From positions 558,001 to 622,000 of the forward strand of contig CAMPDV010000096.1 in NCBI GenBank assembly GCA_946699065.1: 64,000 nt of DNA, written 5' to 3'. A model generated the notes under the pieces. That model saw only the letters and a list, made by a program, of their open reading frames with translations. It was not told the origin of the DNA and made no database searches. The number at the start of each line of letters is the position of its first letter. The first letter of the stretch is position 1. A program made the position numbers and the translations under genes. Source of the DNA: Loxodes magnus (Eukaryota; Ciliophora; Karyorelictea; Loxodida; Loxodidae). Below are positions 48,567 through 59,947 of the stretch, in pieces.

Positions 48567-50345
48567 TCACTTTAATAAAATGTTAATTAAATTAAGTTAC
48601 TGATATGAATCAGTTACTTCATTCCAATTATGTTCATTAAGTTCAACATCGTTCTTTTCATCTTCCAATTTATCTCCACTGCTTATTATACTTTCTTACC
48701 GTTCTTCTTAAGGCTCCAATTATTTATTTTTCTTTGTCATACAATTTCAATTATTTTATAGTAGATTTCTGTGCAAATTTTTATTTTAAAGTCTGCATCT
48801 TTTTTTCTTTAAGAAGTGAAATGTTAGTTTATTTAGAGTCGATATCTCTATAGCATGATTTGCTTCTTAATAAAATTTGTTTCTTATTATATCTTCGATA
48901 AATTTTTCATTAGAAAGTTAGTTATAATACATAATTTGATCGTCATTATTAATTCCATAAAACTAAAGTATCTTTTTTATTTACTAAAATTACTAAAGTT
49001 TTTAGTTTCAAATACATTCAAAGAGTCTTTCTTTATCAGATTCTGGATAAGTCCTAATTTTTTTTCTTTTTTAAAGTAGAACCAGAAAAAGCGTTTAGCC
49101 TATATATGCTCAAATGGTAGTCAGTTAAGGTCTATATAACAAACCTAATTAAAGACATGATAGATGATTGTAAAGCCTTCCTCACCACTATACACATATT
49201 TTTGTTTATCTTCTCTATGAATCTCTCATTACAGCTCAAGGAGCCAGTTCCTCACTGTATTCATCCTTAGACAGTGTAAACATGCGACAGAGCCTTTTGT
49301 AAATCAGGGAGTAGCATTCTTGTATCTACTGAGAGTATAAATTTCGTTCTTTACCGATTCCAAATAATTTAAAGTTCTTTGTTTACATTGGCTGATAAAA
49401 TTCCCATTTTCTTGTACTATGACTCCAAGGTAAGTCACTTAGTTCTTCTGATTGATACACTTTCCAGCTTCAAATTAAATTCAATATTTTTAGCTCTTTT
49501 CTTTTTAAAACAAATAGGATTGCTTCACATTTACAAGTGCTTATTTAAAGAAAAATTCACTGAAAAACTCTGTTTAATTAATCTACAAGTTATTACATCA
49601 TCTTAGCAGAATAGAAAGAATATAAGGTTGTCTGCCCATACTCTGCATACGAAGTTCATATTGTGCAGACTAATGCCTAGTTGTTTATTTCTTTCCTACA
49701 AATGATTGATTACTATATCATCATATAAGAGTGAGAGTACAGGATCATATGAACCCCCTTGCATAACTCCATTGTTGGAACGAATTCTGCGAGTAGTTTA
49801 CCCATCGATGAGAAAAGAGGATTTCAAGCTATTATAGAAAGACTCTGTGTCAGTATCAATCCCATAAGTAGTTTTAATCTCCCAAGATGTTAAAAAAAGT
49901 ATTTTTCTTTCAATGCCGTCGAACATCTTCTTGTTCATCAATAAGAGTGGTTACCATCTTTACTTATCCTTTTCCTTCACTCTAAAGAGGCCAATAATCT
50001 GCTATAATGATCATATTTAGTGAGATATTTGTCTCTTCTTGAGGGATTTCATTCAAGCTGGATGTATGAGATTACATTCTTAAAGAATTTTATAAATCCT
50101 TTCTGCTAAAGTCTTGTTTTAGATTTTCAGCATAGTGTTAATAAGCGAAATTAGTCTTCAGTTTTTTCAATAACTCTTAGTATCTTTCTTAAAAATAAGG
50201 ATGTTGATGGAGACATTAAATTTTTATGGAGTTCTTAAGAGTCTTAACATATTATTGATAGAGCAGGACATTATTAACTGTATCTCTTCTCCAGTATATT
50301 TGATGAGTTCACCCTTTATTCTATCAGACCCAGCTGCCTTACATT
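48567..50345 (-). mobile_element. 5'-truncated non-LTR (LINE) retrotransposon, reverse transcriptase part
   Basis: The minus strand reads K-A-A-G-S-D-R-I-K-G at 50340, then F-K-K-D, Y-W-K-N-W-R-L-I-S-L-I-N-T, H-P-A-W-M-K-S, N-K-K-M-F-D-G-I-E-R, then G-V-M-Q-G-G-S-Y-D-P-V-L-S-L-L-Y and V-W-A-D-N-L-I-F-F-L. These are the reverse-transcriptase blocks in LINE order; the catalytic Y-x-D-D box reads W-A-D-N. The Trps of K-N-W-R are TGA (50158, 50167). No endonuclease precedes the first block, so the copy is 5'-truncated at about 50345. After the RT the frame degrades and then ends in an acidic tail (D-K-L-E-D-E-K-N-D-V-E) with TGA at 48567. Some frame breaks are likely in 49080-48700. Not an LTR element. 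Confidence 0.82.
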
Positions 50346-51636
50346 TAAATTTACAAAAGTTAAATAAAGCAATAAAAATAAATTATAACTGAAATTGTTG
50401 ATTTAGAGATTTTATATTATGAATATGTTTAATTTATTATCAGATTATATATTTTTGTTTCTTTAAACAGTTTACAAATTTAGATAATATTATTTAAAAG
50501 TCTAAAAATAAACTAACAATTGCTCTTAATATTATATGTAGTATTGCTATCAACATTTTATTAGTTTAACTTCTAATTTTAAATAAAAGATTTCTAGCAA
50601 ATAATCTATTTTTAGTTTCCTAAAATTAGTTTAGTTAATAGATTTTTAATTTTATAAATTTATAACCTAAAAGCACTTTTATTTCTTAAATAATTACTAC
50701 CTTACATTTTACAAATAATACTTATTTAAAAAATATCATACAGCATTATAAATATTATAAATAGTCTTCTTTACTTAAACAAAGTTAATATAAGCACTAC
50801 ATTTAAAATTAGAAATAAGCATATATATGTAAATATAAGCTTATATAAAAATATTAACATTTAATATTTTACTTAATCAATTTAGAGCTATAAGGAAATA
50901 TTAGTTAACTTATTTATCTATTTCTAATAGAATCTTTTAAATACTTTAGCTAGTAGGTAAAGCTGTTATATAAAGCTTTTTAGCTTAAGTTTACATATAA
51001 AATTAAATTTACTTGTAAAAAATATTTTTAGTTTAAATCTATATTTTTAAAATTTTTATTCAAAAATTAAAAATAATAAATTCCAAAATATAATTTTTTT
51101 ATATTTACAAAAGTAAAAATTAAATTTAAATTAAGGAAAATTAATTGAAATGTATAACTAGGTTAAGTATAAAGTATAAGAACATTCTTATTTATTTAAA
51201 TTCGTATAAAATTTATTATGATATAGTAAGAAACCTTAAAACAATTTTTTATTTTCTAATGAACAATTATATAATTTTTTATTTTAGAAATTTTAATTGA
51301 ACTTTATTTCAGATTTAAACAAAAATATAGTTAAATATCAATGTTAATATTAATAAAATAATGATTCGTTTCCTTAATGAATCTCAAATCATTTACTATC
51401 GACCTCCATTGTAAAGAGGTAATAAAAATTAAATTTCTTAATCCATTATTTTCAGATTTTGTTCAATTCTTTTAATTATTAGCTTCTTTTTTGTTGGTTT
51501 GTTTTCTTTTTTACAATTTATTTCTTCTTGGCTTTCGCAGTAAATTTTTAATCATCAATTAATACTATCCTTTATTATCTTTATAATTTTTTTTATTTTT
51601 TCGGTTTTTCTGTAAAAAATAAATAAATAAACTCGA
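50346..51636. other. AT-rich stretch
   Basis: 1.3 kb without recognised gene or repeat. Confidence 0.4.
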
Positions 51637-51950
51637 TTATATAGCCCGTACCACTATCAATGGTGCGCAGTTCTTTAAATTAATTTTTTTAAGTAAGTAA
51701 AATTTCTCCTTGGAAGTTTCCTCCATTGCTTCGCTCCTTTGGAAATTGTATCTTTTAATAGAGTATGGTCGGAGTGATGCCCAAGAGACATAATAGTCTG
51801 GCATCCTTCAACCGTTACTCAATGCTTCCAGTTCTTTCCTCTTAGTTCCTGCCAAGATTCTTGCTCGGTAAGTCGCTTCTGAAGTACTTTCTTGGTGCTA
51901 TGAGCAAAGTTAATCTCAGTTGGAGGATTGCTCCTCCCTTTTTGAAAATG
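51637..51950 (-). repeat. Family C retroposon copy
   Basis: Minus-oriented; it carries the C blocks (GAGCAAGAATCTTGGCAGG, TATGTCTCTTGGGCATCAC and so on). The 3' stem-loop module is at 51640-51672 (minus strand CTGCGCACCATTGATAGTG and so on). Its 5' end is at about 51950 (GGGAGGAGCAATCC). It is followed by a T-rich 8-12 bp stretch rather than poly(A). Confidence 0.78.
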
Positions 51951-51986
51951 TTATATTATGTAATTAAATTAAATATTGTTCGCCTT

Positions 51987-52676
51987 TCAGCTTAAATATT
52001 ATATAATAATTTTTAAATGATATATATTTTTAGAATCTTATATAAAAATATTTTTTTATTGCAATAATACTTTCTTCTTTTCTTTTTTTCTATTTTTGAA
52101 CCTGAACATCTTAAATTACAATTGATAAGATTGCTAACTTTATCTCTCTAGTTAAGAGGATCCTTTCCTTTTACTGCTTTTCTATATAATCTATTTTTAC
52201 ACTTAATTATTCATATTTTCTAAGAATGGATTCTAGATATAATATTTGGCTTTATTGCAAACTTCAGAAGACATTTTTTCTTGTACTTAGCCCTTAATCA
52301 GTTTCTTAATATTCGTATAAATGTTTTTTAAGTTTAAGTTGTTCTTCTTCATAAGCTGGATACCTTGTTGCACCTTTTTACCATTTTAATTAGGAGATAA
52401 AAACTCAATTATTAAGTAACAAAGATTTAAGGTATTTTTAATGATAAACTTATTTGACTTATTTACATGGATTTCATTAAAATAAGAGATGTCTAAGTAT
52501 GATCACTTTTCTTATTAATTTTTCGTATTTAATGTGCTCTTGATTCTTCGAAATTTAGATGAATCTTTATCGTAATCTTATAATAATTCTTAGACTATGC
52601 TTTGCTAGATTTTATAATTTATTTAATAAAGCTATAAATGCAAAATATTTCAAAAAATGATTGAATAAATCTACAT
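51987..52676 (-). CDS. Unrecognised 229-aa ORF, family D (retroposed relative at 60136)
   Basis: ATG at 52676 to TGA at 51987, one frame with two or three Trp-TGA codons. Composition is protein-like in the middle: L-L-Q-D-Y-D-K-D-S-S-K-F-R-R, S-Y-L-D-I-S-Y-F-N-E-I, I-I-E-F-L-S-P-N-Q-N-G-K-K, and S-S-E-V-C-N-K-A-K-Y-Y-I. The C-terminus ends Y-H-L-K-I-I-I-Q-Y-L-S, then TGA and AAAGGCGAA. The same ending (Y-H-K-I-I-L-L-S, TGA, AAAGGCGAA) closes the fragment at 60136-60465, which sits inside a family A copy between direct repeats. So this sequence belongs to a retroposing family. No named domain. Confidence 0.5.
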
Positions 52677-53465
52677 AAATTATTATAAATAGGCTATTAA
52701 AAAAGCTTTTGATAGCAGACTTTTATCTCATTTTATAAATAATTATCTCTATAACTATCTTATAAATTTTATTTTATGAGATTAGATATTTCTTAAATAT
52801 TTAAAATATAGTAAGAAAAAGCAAATCTTAAAACTAAATAATAGCCTTACCATCATTTAAAAATATAAATATGTATAAATAAAATAAAAATACTAACCTA
52901 TTATTTATAAATGTTTTTAATTAAAAGTATTGGAACTTTAATGTATTAGATGACTAAAGCTAAATAAATTATATATTAGAAACTAATTTAAAGTATCTTC
53001 ATTTTATTTAATATTTCATTATTTAATATTTCATTTAGTTTTCTCTTTTTTATCACTTATAATAATCGTCAGACGCTAAGTAAAATTCTACAAATGGACC
53101 TTGAAAGTAAAGTGATATATTACCAATCGGAATATTTTTTGCTTAAAATGCTTGTAATTTTATAACCTTTCATTCTCCAGATTTTTTGGATCTATTTCTA
53201 TTTCCACAACCGAAAAATTCAGTTTCACATAAAACAAATTTGATTTTGTTGACATTTAAAATTCTTTCGTATTATATTAAAAATATCTTAAGGTTTAGAT
53301 TTAATTATTTGCTTTAAATTTTAGAAAGAATGATATTTATTTGTATGATATGCATGCTAGATCCACTTTTATTATTTTATTTTTTCTTAAAGCTGATTAT
53401 TATCACAAAAAATAAATACTAAAGCTCAAAATTAGCATTCTTTATTTAATATAATTTAATTAGGA
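52677..53465. other. AT-rich stretch
   Basis: About 0.8 kb without recognised gene or repeat. Confidence 0.4.
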
Positions 53466-53761
53466 ATTATCATTCTCCATTGACATTAACTTACACTCTA
53501 ATACCAGGAAGTACCCTAGGAACGATGAACTGAGCAAGAATCTTGGCAGGAACCAAGAAGAAAGAACTGGAGACTTAAAATAGAACTAGGGAAACATATC
53601 AGACGATTAGTTCTCTTGGAACATCACTCTGATCATGCTCTATTAAAAGACAAGATTTCTGAGGTGTTATTACAATGGATAACCTCAAATAAGAAATTTT
53701 TACAACTTAAAAAACTTAATTTGAAGGCTGCGCACCAATTAAATGCTACATGCTCGACAAT
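53466..53761 (+). repeat. Family C retroposon copy
   Basis: Carries GGAAGTACC, GAGCAAGAATCTTGGCAGG, AAGAAAGAACTGGAGAC and GGAACATCACTCTGATCATG. Its 3' end at about 53727-53760 (GGCTGCGCACCAATTAAATG and so on) is the shared module, with a decayed right half. The short standard-code frames on both strands here are side effects of its higher GC content. Confidence 0.75.
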
Positions 53762-54126
53762 CCAATTTATATATTTACTTAAAATCTTACAAAATTTTAT
53801 CGATTTATTGTACTCCAAATTCAAAAAAACATTTTTTCTACATAATCTTATTTTTATATCATTTAATCTTATATTCGATGCAATCATATAAGAGCATAAT
53901 AAATTTTTATTATACTTTGCTTCTTCAGAATTATACATATTCTAAAATTATTACTCAAAATAGAAGTTATTTGCTACGTTAACTTTTCTTTTCTGAATAT
54001 ATAATTTTAACATACTTTTTTAAAGTCTGATATTTTATGAGCTTCGAAATCGTCAATTTAATACTATTCTTTTTAATATTATTTTACAGTTTTTAGAATC
54101 TATTAACTATAGAAATAGGTAGCTTT

Positions 54127-55018
54127 TCAGTTACTATTAATTAGAAAATATTTTATAAATAGATGTATTTTATAAACTAATGCTATTGCCATTTTCTATT
54201 CTATTAATCTGTAATTGTACTAAGGTTGGAACTTTATAATTTTAAATTTAATATCTTCAGACTTTCTTAAAAAATAAAACTTTGTTATCTAAGAGATACC
54301 AGATTTCTCTTAACTAATTTTTATAAAAATAAAAATAATTAAGCTAACCAAAACAATGCCTACCTTAACCAATTCAATACTAATAATCTCAAGAACCTTT
54401 TGCTTAATACGTCCAAAAAAGAATAAGTAATATATAAAATGAACTAAAATAATAAAAAATAGAAAAACTAGAGGAAATTTTGGATATATATTATAAAAAA
54501 TAAATCATGATAATCTTATGCTAGATGAATCTATTAAAAAGATATAATAATAATTAGTATAAAGATTTAAATTGGCAGATTAAGTAATAGAACAAATACC
54601 ACAAATATTTTATTTCAATTTCTTCAAATCTAATATCAAATAAAATAATTTTAAGAAAAGTAAGAAAAGTGACAAATAGTAATTTAAAAACTTTAATATT
54701 AGTAACAAGCATTCCAATGGAAATTAAATCTTAATTATAGTAATAAGATAAACGTAAGATAATTTTTATCGAAGAAAGATTCTGTGCAATATATGTTAGA
54801 ATCACCATTAATAAAAATAATACTGAAAGAATAAATAAGAAATAAATGATATTAAATTTTTTGCTTTTACCAATGCTGTCGGGATTAAAATATAGGAAGA
54901 AGTTCTTTAATTCAAGAATTAATGAATAGAATAACAATTAAAGAAGAAGACAGTGTGATAACAAGGTTTTGGGAAAGATAAGGATAGCAATCCAACAAAG
55001 TCCTTCGTAATCCTTCAT
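54127..55018 (-). CDS. Multi-pass membrane protein, unrecognised
   Basis: ATG at 55018, one 16-nt intron (54691-54706), TGA at 54127; 291 aa spliced. Six or seven hydrophobic segments: L-C-W-I-A-I-L-I-F near residue 8, I-I-Y-F-L-F-I-L-S-V-L-F near 60, a long one around 100-130 (L-N-Y-Y-L-S-L-F-L-L-F), one around 150-160, F-P-L-V-F-L-F-F-I-I-L-V-H-F near 190, and V-G-I-V-L-V-S-L-I-I-F-I-F near 235. Between them, N-P-D-S-I-G-K-S-K-K and F-F-G-R-I-K-Q-K are hydrophilic loops. The layout is like a receptor or transporter with 6-7 helices, but no family signature is evident. Two frames fuse into one only with the 16-nt intron, and the total length then divides by three. Confidence 0.68.
54691..54706 (-). 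other. 16-nt intron
   Basis: On the minus strand it starts GTTACT and ends TTAAAG. This is the shortest intron inferred in the window; its donor is GTT rather than GTA, so it is less certain than the others. Confidence 0.55.
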
Positions 55019-56156
55019 CTAATTTGGAAGAGAGCGGGATCAAATAGAAGTTAACTGTGAAATTCTTTTATAAGACTATAAAATTAATTTTATATTTTTA
55101 TCATTTTTATTCTAAATGTTTTCTAATATGTTTATCGAAGTGGTAAGATATTTTAAAAGATTAAGTTGTATTAGAATTGCTATTTTACTTTATGTGTTGT
55201 AGTTTGCTTATCATATAAATATTTGATTTTATAGCACTCCAACCTAATTTATTAAGTTTTAAATACTTTATTTTTAGAAAATAAAAAAAGTTTAAGATAT
55301 TATTCTTTTTATTTTAGAATTATTGAAAGTATTCTATTTTATAATTAATATTAGTATAGTATTTTTGTTTACTGAATGTAGTTTATTATTAAATTTGTAT
55401 CTAGCTCTATTTAACTTTTGTTTGTGCTTAATAAGTTTTTCTTAAATTTCTTTTATTATTTAAGTGTTTATGACTATCTTTTAAAATATTCCATTATTTA
55501 TTGATTATTTCCTAATTATGCTACTTTCCCATAAACCATTTTATAATTTTAAGGACATTAAAATTAATTTAAATGAAGCTATAAGTCTCACAGCATGACA
55601 AGCAAAAGCAATGACTACATGCATGACTTTAGTAATTTTATAAATTTAATTAAAAGATTCTCTACAGTATTGGTAAATATGATTCATAATTATTAAAGCA
55701 AAATTTAAATATAGAGTTAGGTTAATTTTAAAGTTAAGCATTAATAATTTGAATATAGAGAGTCAATTAATATATTAGAACATATAATAATTATAATATA
55801 ATAATGAATTTTCCTTTAATATAACTCTAAATTTATAATTTTCTATAAAGAATTATTTTATAAAGTTTGCTTTTTAAGTTTAAATTTATGGTTTAAATTA
55901 AATTAAAACTACTTAAATTAAAATAGAGTAGATACAATTTATAGATATAATAGAAATCAATATTTTATACATATATAATAATCTTAACTATTTAGAAATA
56001 TAATAACACAATCTTTTAACTTAATACTAGGAAAAAGGCTATTTCTAGTGCTTCACTAAAATTACATATAAATATTCCTTTATTATATCATTATTTATTA
56101 AATGTCACCTAAAAAATAACATACTCTCCATAAAACCTTATAACTCAAAGTAGAAT
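55019..56156. other. AT-rich stretch
   Basis: No gene or repeat recognised. It is upstream of the membrane-protein gene (-). Confidence 0.4.
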
Positions 56157-56700
56157 ATGGCTAATTATCTTTTCTTATTTAGATAGAAATTAAAAGTTAA
56201 CAAAGGTATTAGTGATCTCTAAAATAATCATTGTAGCAGATTAAGGAAATTTTTACAGACAGAATAAGAAATTTTAAATACTAGAAACTATAAACCAGAT
56301 CAATTATAAATATTAAAATACTAAATGGAATTAGAAAACATCCTGTAATAAAAACTGTTATTACAAAACGGCATCAAAATGCTGATATTGCAAGCGTCTA
56401 GGGTATAAAATACGAAGTTTCTACAAATTAGACAAAAATAAGAGGATAATAGAAAGATTTGACAAAATGTATTTAGGATTTATTGTAATTAAGAATGTTT
56501 GCTTTACAGGAAAACACTTAATGTAAAAGTTCCCTATAATTAATAAACAGTTAATTAATTAAATAGAAAATGATTGGATTATAACTATAGGAATAAATAA
56601 AAACAATTTTAAATTCATAAAAACTCATGACAGTTAATTACCCAAGCAAGTTTGAGATAATTACTATTTTTAAACAGTAAATTGATATGTAGTAAATAAA
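56157..56700 (+). CDS. Coding-like region with three overlapping open frames
   Basis: Read with TAA/TAG as Gln, all three plus frames are almost free of TGA here. The best-composed one at the start is from ATG at 56157 (M-A-N-Y-L-F-L-F-R-Q-K-L, then L-R-K-F-L-Q-T-E-Q-E-I-L). Further on, another frame carries a Cys cluster with flanking aromatics (S-C-N-K-N-C-Y-Y-K-T-A-S-K-C-W-Y-C), reminiscent of a WRKY/FLYWCH-type finger without a clear full signature. A gene with small introns switching frames is likely, but I could not fix the splice sites. Function unknown. Confidence 0.35.
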
Positions 56701-57709
56701 ATAAAAGATGACACTACAATAATAAATTATGTTATGTGTATTTTTAATTTAGCATTAAGAAAGTTATTATTAATTTATTTTAAGTATAAAAATAAAAGTT
56801 ATTAATTAATTTAATTAAATTAATATTGCTAATAAATAATATCTAACATTTTAAAATTAAGTCTTTTAGAACATTTTATTTTCATTTTATGTAAAATTGG
56901 ATCAAATAAATTACTTTTTTCTGTAATTTTAAATATTCTGCATTTTAGTTACAACATTTTTAATTTGTATGAAAAGAAATGCTTTTAGAATAAGAGAACT
57001 TAGATTAAAAGTTTTAACTTATATAATAAATAAAAGGAAATTTAAAAATAGATATTATATTATAATCTTTAATTTTAAGCATTTTAGCTATTTATTATTT
57101 TTAATTTATTACTTAAATTAAAATAATACTCTTATATTTATACGCTTATAAACAATCCTTATTTTATGATCTTTTTATATTTTATTACTCTTTATGACTT
57201 AATTAAGAACTAAGTAAATTTACTAATATTATGCAGCTTTTTAAAGAAGATCTCTAAGATTATCTTGACTTATGTTATTTAAAAATATTAAGTTTATCTA
57301 TTCTAAAATAAAAAATTTCCGAAATTTTCTAGTTTAATTAAGTTTAAGTTTTAAAATGTAATAACTAGTCATTAGTTAAAATTAATTGCATATTAATTTA
57401 TATTCCAAAAGAGTTTTTTGACCTCTTTAATTGTAAGAGTTGCTTCTTTTAATTATAAAAGTTAGTAAATGTTTTTAAATTGTTTTTAATATTGTCTTTA
57501 TCTCATTATTTTTCTTAATTTACTCCTATTTTCTACTCATCTTCAACTTCTTCCTTTTTTACTTCCTCCATTCTAGAATCTCAAGTCTTCTTGTCATTAT
57601 TTTCCTGTTAAATATTTAATTTACAAATCAAAATACTCAATTTAATTCTTAAAAAGGAATTCATATTTTGATCTTATAGTATGAGATGTCTTTAATTATT
57701 ATTTTTTCA

Positions 57710-59386
57710 TTCTTTTCTGATATCAATCTCTTATACTAGAATAGTATATACATTTAAAAAATGCTTGAATGTCACATATTCTCCACACATACAATAGGGA
57801 TTATCAAAAGGATAGTTGACGATCTTAATGATCCTTTCGAAAATTAAAGTATTAGGTTCTAAGTTTATATATATTGATATTTTATCTTCTGTACTATTTG
57901 TTTAACTTAGCATAAGTAGTTCGCAGGAAATTGATATAGATTACTAAATTGCTCAGTTTAAATTTTAGCTGCTTTCATTCTCGTAAATCTTTTAGTAGCT
58001 GCATTATAGAAATATTATAATATCTTGTCTCTTATATGTTTAGTAAAAGTTGTAAGACTTGTGTTATTCTAGGAATTCTGCAGATTTATATTGTAAAAAT
58101 TTGATAATTGCTGCACTTATTCACAGTATTGAAATCCTCTTTTCCAGACATTAATTAAAAGAGAGCCTATTGTTGATCTTGGAAAATCCATACTTTTTTA
58201 TTTTATTTTATAATAGAAACCGAAGAATTTTATAGCCATAATGTGATTTAAAGGTAATCAATTCATAATTATACAGTATTACTCATTAAATGTTGAAATT
58301 TCTACTTAAAAAGCTTATTTTGAAATAATTTTCCTGCTTTATACAATTCTGTTCAGAACTCCAATTTCTCCTTTTTGAATACTTCATGGTACTAGTTCTC
58401 CTTCATACTCTACTTTAGGTAATAAAAAGGTTTGCATAAAGTTTTTAAAGTCAAAGTGTGACTTTTTATATCCCATTAGATAAAAAGCAATTTTTAATTG
58501 CAGCTATATATTTGAATGAGAATTATTTGATATAAGGATTAAAATTCTTCTTTTGATGTAGAATAACTCTAAATAAATGATTTGTTCTTTTTAAACAATT
58601 GGTTAATAATCTAATCATTAATTTAAGATTTATTATTTATATTGCTTCTTTAGAACTTTCAGATTTGCTAACATTGATCTTTAAGTGAGTTAATGAAAAA
58701 CTTTACTTGCTTAGTTTATTAAATTCTACATCTACTTTGCAGATTTGCTAGAAGATTCAAATTCTCTATCCATCTTCTGCAAGGGAAGTAGATACTCAAG
58801 GCCTGTCATTTTAATCTCAATTAGGTAATTTTACTTTTCAAATATCTAATTACAATATCATAATACAACAATACTAAAACTGGTCTGTATGAACTTCCCT
58901 AAATAACTCCATTGTTGTGTTATAATGTTCTAGTGATAATTCCATCTATAATAAATGAAGAATTTAGGTTTTAAAAAAATGATTCTAAAGCCTTTATTAG
59001 TCCAAGCGTTAGTTTAACTCTCTTAAGCTAAGCAAATAAAAGTTTTCTTTCTATTAAGTAAAACATTATTTCAACGTCTATCAATGTTGCGATTATCTTA
59101 ATATTACCTTTAACTAGCTTCCAATAGTTATGAATTATCTGTAAATTACCTAAATCTATTAAGTATTTTATCTATTGTTCATGAATCCCATTTAAGAAAG
59201 GTGAATAAGATTTCTCTAACTGATTTATTTAAATTATTTGATATATAAGGTAGCTTATAATAATACTCAATACAAATAGTCGTTTACTACTTAAAATACT
59301 TATATTTTCGCTATTAGCTTTAAATGTATCTAAAGACTTTAATATTGTAAACTAAAATAAAAATAGTTTAAAGAGCATTATAAGTA
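57710..59386 (-). mobile_element. Second 5'-truncated LINE copy (RT plus C-terminal zinc motif), degenerate
   Basis: On the minus strand: S-K-R-L-F-V-L-S-I-I-I near 59275, F-L-N-G-I-H-E-Q, T-L-I-D-V-E-I-M-F-Y-L-I-E-R, then H-N-N-G-V-I-Q-G-S-S-Y-R-P-V-L, aligning with the RT of the copy at 48567-50345. Further 3' are A-T-K-R-F-T-R-M-K-A-A-K-I and, in another frame, N-P-Y-C-M-C-G-E-Y-V-T-F-K-H-F, a CCHC-like C-terminal knuckle typical of LINEs. The catalytic Y-x-D-D box is not conserved and the frame is broken, so it is dead. The 5' truncation point abuts the start of the RING-PARP duplication (59387). Confidence 0.75.
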
Positions 59387-59462
59387 GAAGAATTAGACAC
59401 TGTTTCACAAATATTAAAGTAGATTGCTAGATAAAATTTTTATTAATAAATTAAATTAAATT

Positions 59463-59770
59463 AAGGGATAATTGAAAAGATGGTGGGAGCTGAGAATGAC
59501 CTTCGTGACTAAAATTTCTGTTTTTATGGCTAGTTGCAAGTTCCTTTCCTGTCGCTGAGAAAGTCCTGGTCAGAGTCATTTTCTGAAGGGAAACTGTCTT
59601 TGAGATTATCCGCTTTTATAGTGGTTTGAAGCCTGGCTGCACATAGCGATGGAGTTCCCTAGCAGTTGTGCCTGGAGCACAACAGGATATCCCCGTTGTT
59701 CTATAAAAAGAGAACATCGGGTCGTGCAATCGGAAAGGAGTTTCCGGTTCAAAAACTTTTTCAGTTGAAA
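59463..59770 (+). repeat. Family B retroposon copy inserted in the duplication's 5' flank
   Basis: It carries GATGGTGGGAGCTGAG at 59480 and GGTCGTGCAATCGG near 59725. The paralogous flank at about 43065 lacks it. AT-rich repeats (AATTAAAT-like) flank the insertion on both sides. Confidence 0.82.
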
Positions 59771-59947
59771 TGAATTAATTAAATAAAATTAAGGATTAGA
59801 TAAATAAACTAAAAGGAATAAATATTGCTATACCACTTTTATAATCTTAAATATTTACATTTTTATTAAACTTTTACTGAAGATAAGCAAAAAATTAATT
59901 AAACTGAAGCTGCTTATAAATAAAAGGCTATTTTATTAAATATAAAA

